Shown: one piece after another, positions 50,678 to 59,453 of the stretch | Layout of the letters: each line of letters begins with the position of its first letter | How positions within the stretch are numbered: the first letter of the stretch is position 1 | Assembly (NCBI GenBank): GCA_910575075.1 | Contig: CAJTCY010000010.1 | Span: 108,373 to 172,372, forward strand | Length of the DNA: 64,000 nt | Direction: 5' to 3' | Source of the DNA: Lachnospiraceae bacterium | Lineage (GTDB): Bacteria > Bacillota > Clostridia > Lachnospirales > Lachnospiraceae | The notes under the pieces: generated by a model | What the model was told of the DNA's origin: nothing | Seen by the model: only the letters and a program-made list of their open reading frames with translations | The model's database searches: none | Translations under genes and position numbers: made by a program

Positions 50678-50963
50678 TAGGTAATTGCGAAACTCAATAA
50701 TTTGATGGATTTCAAACACAATTCAAAAAATTTAGGAAGAAATATTTTATTCATATGAAACGCTAAGAAATGCATTCTAGCACCATGGAAACGAAACACA
50801 AAAATCATGGAAGCCTTTGCTGAACATGATTTTCGTATTAAGTGGTTCGTTGAAATGCTTGGTGCGTCCTGCATTTTGTGCGTTCATATGAGTAAAATAT
50901 TTAAGCATAATTGTATGAATTGTATATGAAATTTCGATAATCTGATAGTTTCGCAATTACCTA
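50678..50963. repeat. Palindromic MITE-like element, copy C
   Basis: A 286-bp copy: opens TAGGTAATTGCGAAAC and closes GTTTCGCAATTACCTA (perfect 16-bp inverse). It matches copies A and B along its length. The 12 bases before it, AATATTTGAAGA, recur just after it as AATATTTGAGGA, an 11/12 target duplication. It accounts for nearly the whole 50657-50993 gap, between the aminotransferase and the nucleotidyltransferase, whose ribosome binding site AAAGGAG lies just outside. Confidence 0.92.
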
Positions 50964-50993
50964 AATATTTGAGGATACCGAAAGGAGCGTTTT

Positions 50994-51779
50994 ATGCCAG
51001 ACCTTATATTTAGGAAATTAGCAGAGTTAGATCGTGTGGAGGCGATTGCGCTGGGAGGATCAAGGGCAGGCAGGGAATACGATGAGAAATCCGACTATGA
51101 TGTGTATGTCTATGTGAGAGAGCCTGTAGACGAGGCAAAGCGAAGGGAAATTTTATCACTTTCCTGTAGTTATATGGAGATAGGAAATCATTTTTGGGAA
51201 TATGAAGATAACGGTGTGCTTAACAGTGGAGTGGATATAGATATTTTGTACCGTGATTTAGAGGAGTTCTGCCGGGGTATCGAACGTGTTGTGGTACAGT
51301 GCCAACCTTCCAATGCGTATACCACCTGTATGTGGCATAATTTGCTAAACTGTAAAATTATATATGACAGGGAAGGGAAGCTGCAGGCGGCCAAGAGAAA
51401 ATATGATGTGCCATATCCTCAAAAATTAAAAGAAGCAATTTTTGAAAGGCAGCTAAAATTGATGGATTCGGCGATGCCGGCATACAAGATTCAGATTGAA
51501 AAGGCTGTCATGCGTAAGGATGTGGTAAGTATCAATCACAGGGTAACAGAATTTCTGACATCTTACTTCGATTTACTATTTGCAGTTAATGAAAAGACAC
51601 ATCCAGGGGAGAAGCGCCTGGTGGAACTTTGCAGAAAATATTGCAGCGTTCTTCCTGATCATTTTGAAGAAAACATCCGCATACTGCTGTCTCATTTGTA
51701 TGCGGATGATGAAGAACAGAAAAAAGTCCTGGATGATATACACAGGATGATAGAATGTGTAAAAGCAATTATAATTTGA
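50994..51779 (+). CDS. Nucleotidyltransferase-domain protein (DUF4037-like)
   Basis: A 261-residue protein with the polymerase-beta nucleotidyltransferase motif GGSRAG (21-26) and SDYDVYVY (Asp34, Asp36), plus a third acidic strand GVDIDILYRD. The helical second half resembles DUF4037 and aminoglycoside adenylyltransferase-like enzymes. It probably transfers AMP or another nucleotide to a small molecule or protein. Its stop converges on AIM24 with eight bases between. Its upstream gap is MITE copy C. Confidence 0.85.
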   Translation: MPDLIFRKLAELDRVEAIALGGSRAGREYDEKSDYDVYVYVREPVDEAKRREILSLSCSYMEIGNHFWEYEDNGVLNSGVDIDILYRDLEEFCRGIERVVVQCQPSNAYTTCMWHNLLNCKIIYDREGKLQAAKRKYDVPYPQKLKEAIFERQLKLMDSAMPAYKIQIEKAVMRKDVVSINHRVTEFLTSYFDLLFAVNEKTHPGEKRLVELCRKYCSVLPDHFEENIRILLSHLYADDEEQKKVLDDIHRMIECVKAIII

Positions 51780-51787
51780 TTTTACGG

Positions 51788-52495
51788 TCAGTCGATACCG
51801 ATCTGGATGCCGCCTTGCCGTTCGGAGGGCTGGATCAGTACAGAAACAGGCTGATTTCCAGGCCATTCAAAGGCATATGATTCTCCAGAATGCTGCCCGA
51901 TCAGGTTTTTCCAGGATAAATCTGCTTTTATCTGCGGATCGCTGTATCCATACTGGCTCATCCAACAGATCACAGCGTCCGGGTCTGCAGATATGGTACT
52001 GTTGTTGTGCACGTTTGACAGGACAATGGGGTTTCCGTCTGAGAGAATTGCAACATAAGCATTTTCTCCATTTCCGGTCAGCGTGGATGTGGCAAGTCCT
52101 TTCTGAGATATAACCCCTACGCCGATAAAACGCACGTCATACTTGCAATCCTGGCTGAACGCCAGAATATTTTCAGATTCTACAGAAATTACTTCTCCCA
52201 TTCCCAGTTTATATACAATTACATGCTGTCCATTGTTGGCATAGTAGGTAACAGAATTGCCGGACATGGTAACTTTCATCAGCGGGATATTTTCTTTTGT
52301 CACGCGGCGGGCCAGGGAACCCAAAGCTGCCTGGACAAAATTATTCTGCGGGCCTAACAGCAGTTTCTCAAATTTGTAATTCTTGCCGCCGGAGCTTTCT
52401 CCGGCGATAAAAGCGCCGGCTCTGGTGATCAGTACATCGCTGCCGGTGCATGTCACCTTTAAGGTCAGTTCGTTTACTGTTTCAAATGTAAGCAT
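51788..52495 (-). CDS. AIM24 family protein
   Basis: A 235-residue beta-rich protein: LTLKVTCTGSDVLITRAGAFIAG, then FEKLLLGPQNNFVQAALGSLARR and a late WPGNQPVSVLIQPSERQGG. This is the TRAP-like beta-barrel of the AIM24/TIGR00266 family. AIM24 genes recur beside terD genes in bacteria. It lies 17 bp downstream of the long TerD gene on the same strand, so they form a two-gene operon. Biochemical role unknown. Confidence 0.82.
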   Translation of the reverse strand: MLTFETVNELTLKVTCTGSDVLITRAGAFIAGESSGGKNYKFEKLLLGPQNNFVQAALGSLARRVTKENIPLMKVTMSGNSVTYYANNGQHVIVYKLGMGEVISVESENILAFSQDCKYDVRFIGVGVISQKGLATSTLTGNGENAYVAILSDGNPIVLSNVHNNSTISADPDAVICWMSQYGYSDPQIKADLSWKNLIGQHSGESYAFEWPGNQPVSVLIQPSERQGGIQIGID

Positions 52496-52512
52496 AAAAT
52501 TCCTCCTGTCTG

Positions 52513-53415
52513 TCAGACTGTCTCAACGCCGTATAACTGGCATAAACCTGCTAAATCTTTGGCGACGCCGTTTCCAATAGCATTGCATTTCCATGTTCCC
52601 TGATGAAGATAAATTTCACCGATCATCATGGAAATTACATTGGGGTAATAATCTGTCATCTGAAAACTTACCAGTTCCTGTCTGGTATCTGCGTCCAGAA
52701 TGCGTAGATAGGCGTCTTTGACCATGCCAAAATTCAGATGATGCGTAAAGGCGTCGTTTATGGTGAGCACAAATACAATTTTAGATGCCGTGGGATTTAA
52801 ACGTTTCAAATCAACCGAGATAAATTCACGGTCCGTGTGGCTGGAAAGAGAAAAATGCACACTTTTGTCAGGGCTGTATTCCTGTCCGTAAAATACAAAC
52901 CAGTCGTCTCCCAGCACTTTTCCGTCTGCACCCAGAATAAATGCAGACACATCCAGATCACACTGAGGATTTATAGCATTCCATCCCAGGCACACATGAA
53001 TATGCTTTACAGTTCCGGAAGGGTCCAGGGGCACTTTCTGCCCTTTCTGTATCTGGTGGATCAGAGGCGGTACAGCTATTTCTGTATCAGCTGCCGCAGG
53101 CAAAGTTCCAGAGTCCTGGGTGAAATATCCGGTACTTTGCATAATGTTGCCTGCGCCATGAAAATTGTCAGCGCCTTGTATGACGCTGCCGGTATTCTGG
53201 ATGAAATTTCCAGTATTTTCTATAACGTTTTCAGTGTTTTGCGTTAAATTTCTGGTAACCTGATAATTATCAGTGTTCTGCACCGGCTTGCCGTTGGATT
53301 GTCCCATATCCGTATTGATTTGCGTCAGATTGCGGGCGTTTTTAACAGATGCATTAACTTGCAAAATAGACTTGCAGTCAAGAGGCGGCGATGACCGCAT
53401 GGGAATCTCTATCAT
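52513..53415 (-). CDS. TerD family protein with Asn-rich repeat extension
   Basis: A 300-residue protein. Residues 1-30 are a short start (MIEIPMRSSPPLDCK). Residues 40-110 consist of about eight units of seven residues following the pattern [NS]T-x-[NS]-[VFI]-I-[QE], for example NTENVIE, NTGNFIQ, NTGSVIQ. Residues 118-300 are a TerD domain (IQKGQKVPLD, CLGWNA, CDLDVSAFILG, GTWKCNAIGNG). It lacks the GDDEQI acidic loop of the three TerD copies at 9.5-11.7 kb (here HTDREFI), so it probably binds Ca2+ differently or not at all. TAAGGAGG (53422-53429) gives the start at 53415. Confidence 0.85.
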   Translation of the reverse strand: MIEIPMRSSPPLDCKSILQVNASVKNARNLTQINTDMGQSNGKPVQNTDNYQVTRNLTQNTENVIENTGNFIQNTGSVIQGADNFHGAGNIMQSTGYFTQDSGTLPAAADTEIAVPPLIHQIQKGQKVPLDPSGTVKHIHVCLGWNAINPQCDLDVSAFILGADGKVLGDDWFVFYGQEYSPDKSVHFSLSSHTDREFISVDLKRLNPTASKIVFVLTINDAFTHHLNFGMVKDAYLRILDADTRQELVSFQMTDYYPNVISMMIGEIYLHQGTWKCNAIGNGVAKDLAGLCQLYGVETV

Positions 53416-53530
53416 TTGTAACCTCCTTAGAGTCAATTATCTACCATTTTATCAGAAATCTTGTGTGATTGCTACATAAAATTCCTTTTTGAGTTTCCTC
53501 ATTTTTAACAACAAACGATATTTGAAAGAA

Positions 53531-53767
53531 TCATAGGAGTCTGCGCAATTTTGCAGCGTAAGTCCATTTGTTATGGAAAAACAGCTTACGTCTGGCAGTA
53601 AGGCGGATGAGATAGTCCTGCCCCTTGGAATCCAGCTTGAGGAACATCTTGTTATCATCGTAGTCATGGTTCATGACAAAAGCTGCTTTCCCAAACAGGG
53701 CACGTCCCCGCTCCATAGTGGAGAATAGGACATCGTTAATGGAGGTAACAGACAATGTCAAAATCAT
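53531..53767 (-). pseudogene. Transposase fragment (IS4-like)
   Basis: A 78-codon minus-strand fragment. It reads FVMNHDYDDNKMFLKLDS, then GQDYLIRLTARRKLFFHNKW, matching by recall the DDE-transposase segment of IS4-type elements (DxGYDDNxxF...QDYxIRL). It has no start, no catalytic triad and no inverted repeats; only ~240 bp remain. It overlaps the TnpV stub on the other strand by 13 bp. Confidence 0.7.
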
Positions 53768-53853
53768 TATTTGAGGAACTGGATGGCAAATATCACGAAG
53801 AAAATGGACCTTATTCTAGAATAAGAGTAATTGTTAATATTGTTGCAATATGA
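53755..53853 (+). pseudogene. TnpV N-terminal stub
   Basis: From an ATG with a good GGAGGTAAC site (53741-53749), the first 17 codons read MSKSLFEELDGKYHEEN, the characteristic start of TnpV proteins carried by clostridial transposons. After GPYSRIR the sequence no longer matches and stops at 53851. Normal TnpV is about 110-130 residues, so this is a truncated relic (32 residues). Confidence 0.65.
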
Positions 53854-53889
53854 AAGAGTTTCTTTGTTTGACATTGATTCATTTAAAGG

Positions 53890-53940
53890 AAGTACTAAAA
53901 GTTCTACAGAGCCACGTCTAAAATTGCTTTTATTATCCAT
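53890..53940 (-). pseudogene. PadR-family regulator N-terminal stub
   Basis: Minus-strand ATG at 53940 opens MDNKSNFRRGSVELLVL, the conserved start of PadR-type regulators (RGSxELLVLxLL). Homology ends at 53890, after 17 codons; the frame drifts into unrelated codons. A DUF1700 gene (18992) and a DUF2812 gene (63178), both usual PadR partners, occur elsewhere in the window without a PadR. Confidence 0.6.
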
Positions 53941-54069
53941 TTAATAACTTTCTTTTTTTTATATACAATATAATATGCAAATGTTTAGAATAACTAAAAT
54001 ATTATTGACAAATATATATTTTAAGATATAATTATTGTGTATTAAATGAGTACTCCTATAAAATTTTGA

Positions 54070-54186
54070 ATGAATTATGAAATTAAAGAGAAAAAAATTT
54101 TATGTATTTTATCAATGGTTATTTGCCTTTCGTTATTAGACAATATTCCATCATATGCGGCTGGAAAACGGGGATTTATTTTTTGA
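54070..54186 (+). pseudogene. Degraded secreted-protein gene (signal peptide only)
   Basis: ATG at 54070 begins MNYEIKEKKILCILSMVI, then CLSLL and PSYAAGK, a convincing Sec signal peptide with an AYA-like cleavage site, then a stop at 54184. Downstream to 54330, protein-like fragments continue in other frames (ending ELTDGNSYQVNSLTGECL), so frameshifts and stops have destroyed the gene. Its original product is unknown. Other sequence between 53854 and 54338 is AT-rich without genes. Confidence 0.5.
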
Positions 54187-54338
54187 CTGCATGCTATCAA
54201 TTGTCAGGTGATAAAAATCGTGGGAAATATGTAAATGCCAGGATAGGGAATTTTTTGAATTAACAGATGGCAATTCCTATCAGGTAAATAGCCTGACCGG
54301 TGAATGTTTAAGCAATGGAGCATTTATGGAGGGTGGAT

Positions 54339-55337
54339 ATGAAAGCGAAGAAAAAAGTTTTACTGCTGGCGACATTTTTTATTCTAAGTGTTTTTTTGTA
54401 TGCATGTAAGGAAGATAACCAATCATTGTCGCAGAAAGATTTGGAAGTGACAAATCCTGAGAAAGAAGATCGGGGAGACAAGCAGGAAGATTTCATAGAG
54501 AAAGAAGATGTGGAAGAGGACAGACAGAAACAACTTGCGGGAGATATACCAGATTTTTTAGAAAACTACTTTGAATTCGGAACATATTCAAAAAAGATAA
54601 GAATTCCGAATACCGATAATATGGAATGTGTTGCGATTACTGAGGAAAAACGGATGGAGATACCCGAATGTAATGTACTTTCAATCCTTTTAGATACTCT
54701 TTATAATGATATTGTTTTATATGAAGGGACTCCCGAAGAAATTAAAGATTTCTTCGGGGAAATCTCAAAATTAGAGTTTCAGAAGAAAAAAGAATATGTA
54801 GATACTTTGCCATTAGATGCAGATTGTGTATTTGAGGCGGACAACATTATGGTAAATGGTCATGGCAATTATATTAGAATGCACATAAGAAGTTTTAGCG
54901 ACGGTATACATTATTTTGATATTTACCAGGAAAATCAAGATGTTATTTATGCATCTGCAAAATCAGAATCTCTGTTAGGCATGGTAAAGACAATGGCAGG
55001 GTTAAAAAGCGTGGATATAAGTAAGCTTGAAAAAATTGATAAATTAGAAGCATTTATAGATAATTTATGGATTCCGCTTGATGAAGAAAAAAAAGATATG
55101 TTCCAAGCAATTTTTAAAGAAAAAGTAAAAAAGATAAAGAATTATTCTGGTGGATGCCCTTTTGACTACAGATTAAAAGCGACATTGCATGATGGTGAAA
55201 CAGTGGATATTTATTATGCGTCGGATAGCTGCGGCGCACTGGTAATCGGAGATTCTACTTATGAAGTGGAATTAGCGGCGAAGGAAGAAGAATTTAAATA
55301 CAGAGATCAGTTGGCAGATTTTTTTAGCAAGCCTTAA
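54339..55337 (+). CDS. Lipoprotein of unknown function
   Basis: A 332-residue lipoprotein with lipobox LYAC (Cys about residue 20). A ~55-residue very acidic/charged linker (EKEDRGDKQEDFIEKEDVEED) is followed by a mixed alpha/beta domain with a Cys (PECNVLS) and a late CGALVIGDSTYEVELA strand. AGGGTGG (54329-54335) favours the ATG at 54339. Codon use is AT-richer than the neighbours. I do not recognise the domain. It is the first intact gene after the decayed-element zone, and may have arrived with it. Confidence 0.65.
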   Translation: MKAKKKVLLLATFFILSVFLYACKEDNQSLSQKDLEVTNPEKEDRGDKQEDFIEKEDVEEDRQKQLAGDIPDFLENYFEFGTYSKKIRIPNTDNMECVAITEEKRMEIPECNVLSILLDTLYNDIVLYEGTPEEIKDFFGEISKLEFQKKKEYVDTLPLDADCVFEADNIMVNGHGNYIRMHIRSFSDGIHYFDIYQENQDVIYASAKSESLLGMVKTMAGLKSVDISKLEKIDKLEAFIDNLWIPLDEEKKDMFQAIFKEKVKKIKNYSGGCPFDYRLKATLHDGETVDIYYASDSCGALVIGDSTYEVELAAKEEEFKYRDQLADFFSKP

Positions 55338-55539
55338 ATCTAAGAATGTTAATATAGGGAAGCGGTGGACAGCGTTAAAGCCTAAGAATTAAATATACAT
55401 GAGCTTACACATTTTGTAATTATTACTCCGTTGATATTTAACCGTCGGAATAATATTATAAGCCAGGCAGATCCTCTGCAAAAGCAGTAAGATTTAATTG
55501 TGCGAGAGAAGCAGAAATATGAGTATGAAAAAAGAATAC

Positions 55540-55568
55540 TTGTAAAAACAGATAAAAGCCAGTACAAT
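55540..55568 (+). promoter_or_regulatory. Promoter of the NSS transporter
   Basis: TTGTAA (55540-55545) and TACAAT (55563-55568) are 17 bp apart, 32 bp before the ATG at 55600. It gives a short leader with GGAGGAGG. Confidence 0.6.
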
Positions 55569-55599
55569 AGAAGAAATGACACAAATGGAGGAGGAAAGA

Positions 55600-57006
55600 A
55601 TGAATAAAGAAAAAAACAGAAACTCGTTTTCAGGTTCCATCGGATTTGTACTGGCAGCAGCGGGCAGTGCTGTAGGTTTGGGCAATATCTGGCGCTTCCC
55701 TTATCTGGCGGCGAAAGACGGCGGCGGACTGTTTCTGGTGATGTACCTGATATTGGCGCTGACTTTCGGATTTACGCTTTTGGCAACTGAGATTGCCATT
55801 GGAAGGAAGACGAAACAAAGCCCTCTTACAGCTTATGCAAAAATGCATCCCAAATGGGGATTTCTGGGTGTGATTGCCTGTCTGGTTCCAATCATCATTA
55901 TGCCTTACTACTGCGTAATCGGCGGCTGGGTGGTAAAATATTTTCTGGCTTATCTTACCGGGGACGGCACACAGGCGGCAGCAGACGGATATTTTACAGG
56001 GCATATTACAGGTGAAGTCCAGCCAATTGTGCTGATGCTTGTATTTCTTTTTGTAGTGGCGTTTATCGTAATCAGAGGTGTCAATAAAGGAATAGAAACT
56101 TTTTCAAAGGTTCTTATGCCGATATTGATTTTACTGGTACTTGGAATTGCAATATTCTCTCTGACAATCTCTCATACAGACGATCAGGGGGTTACTAGAA
56201 CGGGCCTGCAGGGACTCTGGATTTATACGGTTCCGGATTTCAGCGGGATGACAGTAAAAGGATTCTTTACGGTTCTTCTGGACGCCATGGGACAGTTGTT
56301 CTTCAGTCTCAGTGTCGCCATGGGAATTATGGTGGCATATGGTTCCTATGTCAAAGATGAGGATAATCTGGTGCGTTCCATCAACCAGATTGAAATTTTT
56401 GATACTGCAGTCGCTTTTCTTGCCGGTGTTATGATAATTCCGGCGGTGTATACTTTTATGGGCAGAGAGGGTATGGATGCTTCTGGCCCTGGATTGATGT
56501 TTGTGTCGCTGCCTAAGGTTTTTTCCGCCATGGGCCGGGTGGGAAATCTGGTAGGATGTTTCTTCTTTGCCATGGTATTGTTTGCGGCGCTGACCAGTGC
56601 CATCTCCATCATGGAAGCAGTGGTATCGAGCCTGATGGATAAATTCCATTTATCCAGAATGAAAGCATGTCTCGTAGAGACTGCAATTGCAGTAGTGGGA
56701 GGAGTTGTAGTCTGCCTCGGCTATAATAAATGGTATTTCGAACTGGAACTTCCGAATGGTGCGGTAGCACAGATATTGGATGTTATGGATTACCTGAGCA
56801 ATAACCTGTTCATGCCTTTGGTGGCAATTGGAACCTGTATCTTGATTGGCTGGATTTTGAAGCCAAAAACCATTATTGATGAGGTGGAAAAAGGCGGGGC
56901 AAAGTTTGGCAGGCGCAGTCTCTATACTGTGATGATTAAGTATATTGCTCCGGTTCTGCTGGTGGTTCTGTTATTGAAATCAGTGGGAATATTGACCATT
57001 ATTTAA
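55600..57006 (+). CDS. Sodium-dependent (NSS/SNF) amino acid or neurotransmitter transporter
   Basis: A 468-residue LeuT-fold transporter of about eleven to twelve helices. AAAGSAVGLGNIWRFPYLAA in helix 1 carries the sodium-binding and substrate unwound region. GGAGGAGG (55588-55595) supports the start at 55600, not 55576. It should import an amino acid with Na+, complementing the NhaC antiporter that restores the gradient. Terminator downstream. Confidence 0.93.
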   Translation: MNKEKNRNSFSGSIGFVLAAAGSAVGLGNIWRFPYLAAKDGGGLFLVMYLILALTFGFTLLATEIAIGRKTKQSPLTAYAKMHPKWGFLGVIACLVPIIIMPYYCVIGGWVVKYFLAYLTGDGTQAAADGYFTGHITGEVQPIVLMLVFLFVVAFIVIRGVNKGIETFSKVLMPILILLVLGIAIFSLTISHTDDQGVTRTGLQGLWIYTVPDFSGMTVKGFFTVLLDAMGQLFFSLSVAMGIMVAYGSYVKDEDNLVRSINQIEIFDTAVAFLAGVMIIPAVYTFMGREGMDASGPGLMFVSLPKVFSAMGRVGNLVGCFFFAMVLFAALTSAISIMEAVVSSLMDKFHLSRMKACLVETAIAVVGGVVVCLGYNKWYFELELPNGAVAQILDVMDYLSNNLFMPLVAIGTCILIGWILKPKTIIDEVEKGGAKFGRRSLYTVMIKYIAPVLLVVLLLKSVGILTII

Positions 57007-57025
57007 GTGAGAATGACAGAATGCA

Positions 57026-57068
57026 TAAAAATCACTCCGGGAAGCTGACTTCCCAGAGTGATTTTTAT
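57026..57068 (+). terminator. Terminator after the NSS transporter
   Basis: AAAAATCACTC with GGGAAG pairs with CTTCCC and GAGTGATTTTT around a CTGA loop, in two stacked stems with a short internal bulge. Symmetric enough to work in both directions, so it may also end the minus-strand anti-sigma transcript. Confidence 0.85.
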
Positions 57069-57175
57069 TGCTTTGTAAATGCAGTTTTTGAACGAACCGC
57101 GCTTTGCTATTTGCAGTAGTGCGGCTGCTTTCTGTGTGAAAGGATGTCAGTCTCTGACAGTCTCTGTTCAGCCGG

Positions 57176-58591
57176 CTATTCATCAAATAGAATTTCTTTG
57201 TGGTATAAGGAACGTTCATCAAGCAATTGTTTGAAGGTTTTTTCTTTCGCTTTTTCTTCATAGTCAGATGACCACCAGTATCCCTTCAGTTCATCCATGT
57301 ATTCAATGTAATCACAAATATAAACATGTATTTTCGAAGTATCATAACCACTGATGGATACCGTGTTCTGAGATCCGTAGGTATTGCCGTCCATCAGAGT
57401 TCCGTTTGCGTCCAGAATCACTGCAAAATAATCTGAATTCTGCGGCATATCTAATGTGATCTCCACAGGAGTTTTCGTGGCGGAAATGATTCCAAGCCCC
57501 TGTTCATCTACATCATTAATCTCTTTGCGGATGGTATCTTTGTCATTCCTCGTCACCTCAAATTCAAAATCCCAAGGGCCATCCATAATCCAGTTATCGT
57601 ATTGGTTTGGATACTGCTGTCTCTCTGGATATATTTCGTAATAAGCATTCCACATATCGTTGAAAAGCTGGTGCTCTATCTCTTTCTGCTCTTCTGTAAA
57701 CTGTTCATAGTCTTCGTCTGTCAGGCCCAGTCCCTGTTCTCTCATGGCATTTTCATATTTCTGTTTCAGTTCCCTTGGCATTTCCGGACGGGTATCCACC
57801 AGCTTTGTGCCAAAAATCCGAGAGATAGAAAGTTTTAACTGAAAGTTTTCCGGCACTTTTGTGTCCATCTCTTTAAAAGCAAAGTACTGTCCTGTTTCAA
57901 ACCGGATGACGCCGGCGTAGGTATGATCATCTATCATTTTGCCGTCAATATGAGTATCTCCGCCATTATACCAATTGATAGTATCTTCTGTATCAAAGTC
58001 AAAATCTATCAGTCCTTCTATTTCAATGATCGGTTTGCCGTTTTCATCGAGATAAGTCTCTGGAAGTTTTTCTTCAGAATGAAGTACAAGGCTCAGATAA
58101 AGTGCGGCCTCATTACAGTAAACCTCGGAGAGAGTGAGCGTATTCCCGTTAACAGCGATTGTTTCGATTCCTGTTTCAGATTTTTTTACTGGTTCTGCCA
58201 GACTGGTGTAATCACCGGCGAATTCCAGCGAACCTCCCAGCTCTTCGAAGATGTGTTCAGTAAGCGGGATTTGTGCAGATACGGCCGGATTTGAGTTATA
58301 AATACAGAACAGGGCTGCAGCAGCCACTCCAACCCCTGCAAAGCCCCGGAAAAATATTTTTCGTGCCTTTTGGAAGTTTTTTTGGCGGTGTAGTTTCTCC
58401 ATAAAAATCTCCGTATCGTTTTCCAGCTTTTTTTCTTCTTTCTCTGCTACCAGAGTTCGGATTTCTGCGAATGCCTCCTTCTGGGCATTCTGCACACTTT
58501 CTGGAAGCGGAAACGTACAATCCAGTATTTTTTTAATCGTGTCATCCAATTGTGCATGATCAGATTGTGAATTTGCTATTTGTTTGTTCAT
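57176..58591 (-). CDS. DUF4179 anti-sigma factor-like protein
   Basis: A 471-residue membrane protein. A cytoplasmic N-terminal ~80 residues (the sigma-binding part) precede one transmembrane helix (about 82-98, FRGFAGVGVAAAALFCIY). The large extracytoplasmic part fits the DUF4179 domain (residues 110-200, with IPLTEHIFEELG) plus a C-terminal beta domain. It should hold the ECF sigma factor inactive until an envelope signal. It lies 50 bp downstream of the sigma gene. Confidence 0.85.
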   Translation of the reverse strand: MNKQIANSQSDHAQLDDTIKKILDCTFPLPESVQNAQKEAFAEIRTLVAEKEEKKLENDTEIFMEKLHRQKNFQKARKIFFRGFAGVGVAAAALFCIYNSNPAVSAQIPLTEHIFEELGGSLEFAGDYTSLAEPVKKSETGIETIAVNGNTLTLSEVYCNEAALYLSLVLHSEEKLPETYLDENGKPIIEIEGLIDFDFDTEDTINWYNGGDTHIDGKMIDDHTYAGVIRFETGQYFAFKEMDTKVPENFQLKLSISRIFGTKLVDTRPEMPRELKQKYENAMREQGLGLTDEDYEQFTEEQKEIEHQLFNDMWNAYYEIYPERQQYPNQYDNWIMDGPWDFEFEVTRNDKDTIRKEINDVDEQGLGIISATKTPVEITLDMPQNSDYFAVILDANGTLMDGNTYGSQNTVSISGYDTSKIHVYICDYIEYMDELKGYWWSSDYEEKAKEKTFKQLLDERSLYHKEILFDE

Positions 58592-58641
58592 TTGATTCCC
58601 TCCCTGATTGTTTGTTGTGCCATATTCTAAAACTGTGGTTT

Positions 58642-59139
58642 CTATTCTTTCATATATGCAGCGCGGATCTGTTCCCTTGCTCTGGAAAGCCTGGTCTTTA
58701 CCGTGTTCGTATTCATTTCCAGAAGCTCAGCGATTTCCTGGATTTTAAAGCCTTCCAGGTAATAGAGAATCAGAATCAGACGGTATTTTTCATCCACTGA
58801 ATGTAACATCTCCTTGAATTCAAATTCTGCAAGTGATTGGTCTGGCTTCATTGTCTCCGGCATTACACCTGGCAGATTTTCTCTCTTGTAATGCTGTAAA
58901 ATGCGATTGCACTTATTGATTAAAATCCGGATCAGCCAGGTTTTGAAATACTCCTGTTTTTTTAAAGTATGTATGTTCTCAAAACAGCTAAGGATTGTAT
59001 CTTGCATGGCGTCTGCTGCATCATTATCATTATGCAATATTGCACGTGCTACTTTATACATTGCCAGGGAATTTCTGTCCATCAATTCCAAAAATGCTTC
59101 AACATCTCCCTGGACAGCTTTACTTATAAGTGTCTGCAT
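58642..59139 (-). CDS. ECF RNA polymerase sigma factor
   Basis: A 165-residue sigma-70 family factor. Region 2 is visible as ARAILHNDNDAADAMQDTIL and FKTWLIRILINKC; region 4 as LILYYLEGFKIQEIAELLEM and NTVKTRLSRAREQIR. It directs RNA polymerase to a TGAAAC...CGTA-type promoter. It is the first gene of the sigma/anti-sigma operon and a matching promoter lies upstream (59216-59242), implying autoregulation. Confidence 0.93.
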   Translation of the reverse strand: MQTLISKAVQGDVEAFLELMDRNSLAMYKVARAILHNDNDAADAMQDTILSCFENIHTLKKQEYFKTWLIRILINKCNRILQHYKRENLPGVMPETMKPDQSLAEFEFKEMLHSVDEKYRLILILYYLEGFKIQEIAELLEMNTNTVKTRLSRAREQIRAAYMKE

Positions 59140-59215
59140 ATTTTCTGTCCCCCATTTTCCACAGCTTATAAGCTGTTTTTATCATTCGAATGATGTTTGC
59201 TGCTTATACCCATTA

Positions 59216-59242
59216 GATACGCATACAGGGCAAAAGGTTTCA
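59216..59242 (-). promoter_or_regulatory. Probable ECF-type autoregulated promoter
   Basis: On the minus strand TGAAAC (59237-59242) and CGTATC (59216-59221) are 15 bp apart, very near the TGAAAC...CGTA form used by SigW-like ECF factors. It lies 76 bp before the sigma ATG. The perfect palindrome CAGCTTATAAGCTG at about 59162-59175 sits in the leader. No gene is present in the rest of 59140-59453. Confidence 0.65.
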
Positions 59243-59453
59243 GAAGATTTTATTGAACATAAATCAATTAAATAAAACAGAGGATGCCGCAGCGGCGGCA
59301 ACATGAGAAGGGGATTTTGACCGGACTTTAACAGGGAGCGGTGAAGTGAAAAAAATAAGTTAGATATGGCTCTTGAAGAACATGGTGAAGAGAGTCTGCA
59401 TACGCACAACGTTTTCTTTTTATGAAATCATTTCCAGATTGCGTGTTTGCAAA

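Noticed and set aside
55382..55582. 66-codon hydrophobic minus-strand frame upstream of the NSS transporter
   Set aside because: No ribosome binding site, and it overlaps the NSS promoter on the other strand; composition reflects AT-rich intergenic DNA.
59216..59242. SigA-type promoter for the ECF operon
   Set aside because: No TTGACA/TATAAT pair was found there; the TGAAAC/CGTA pair fits an ECF promoter better.
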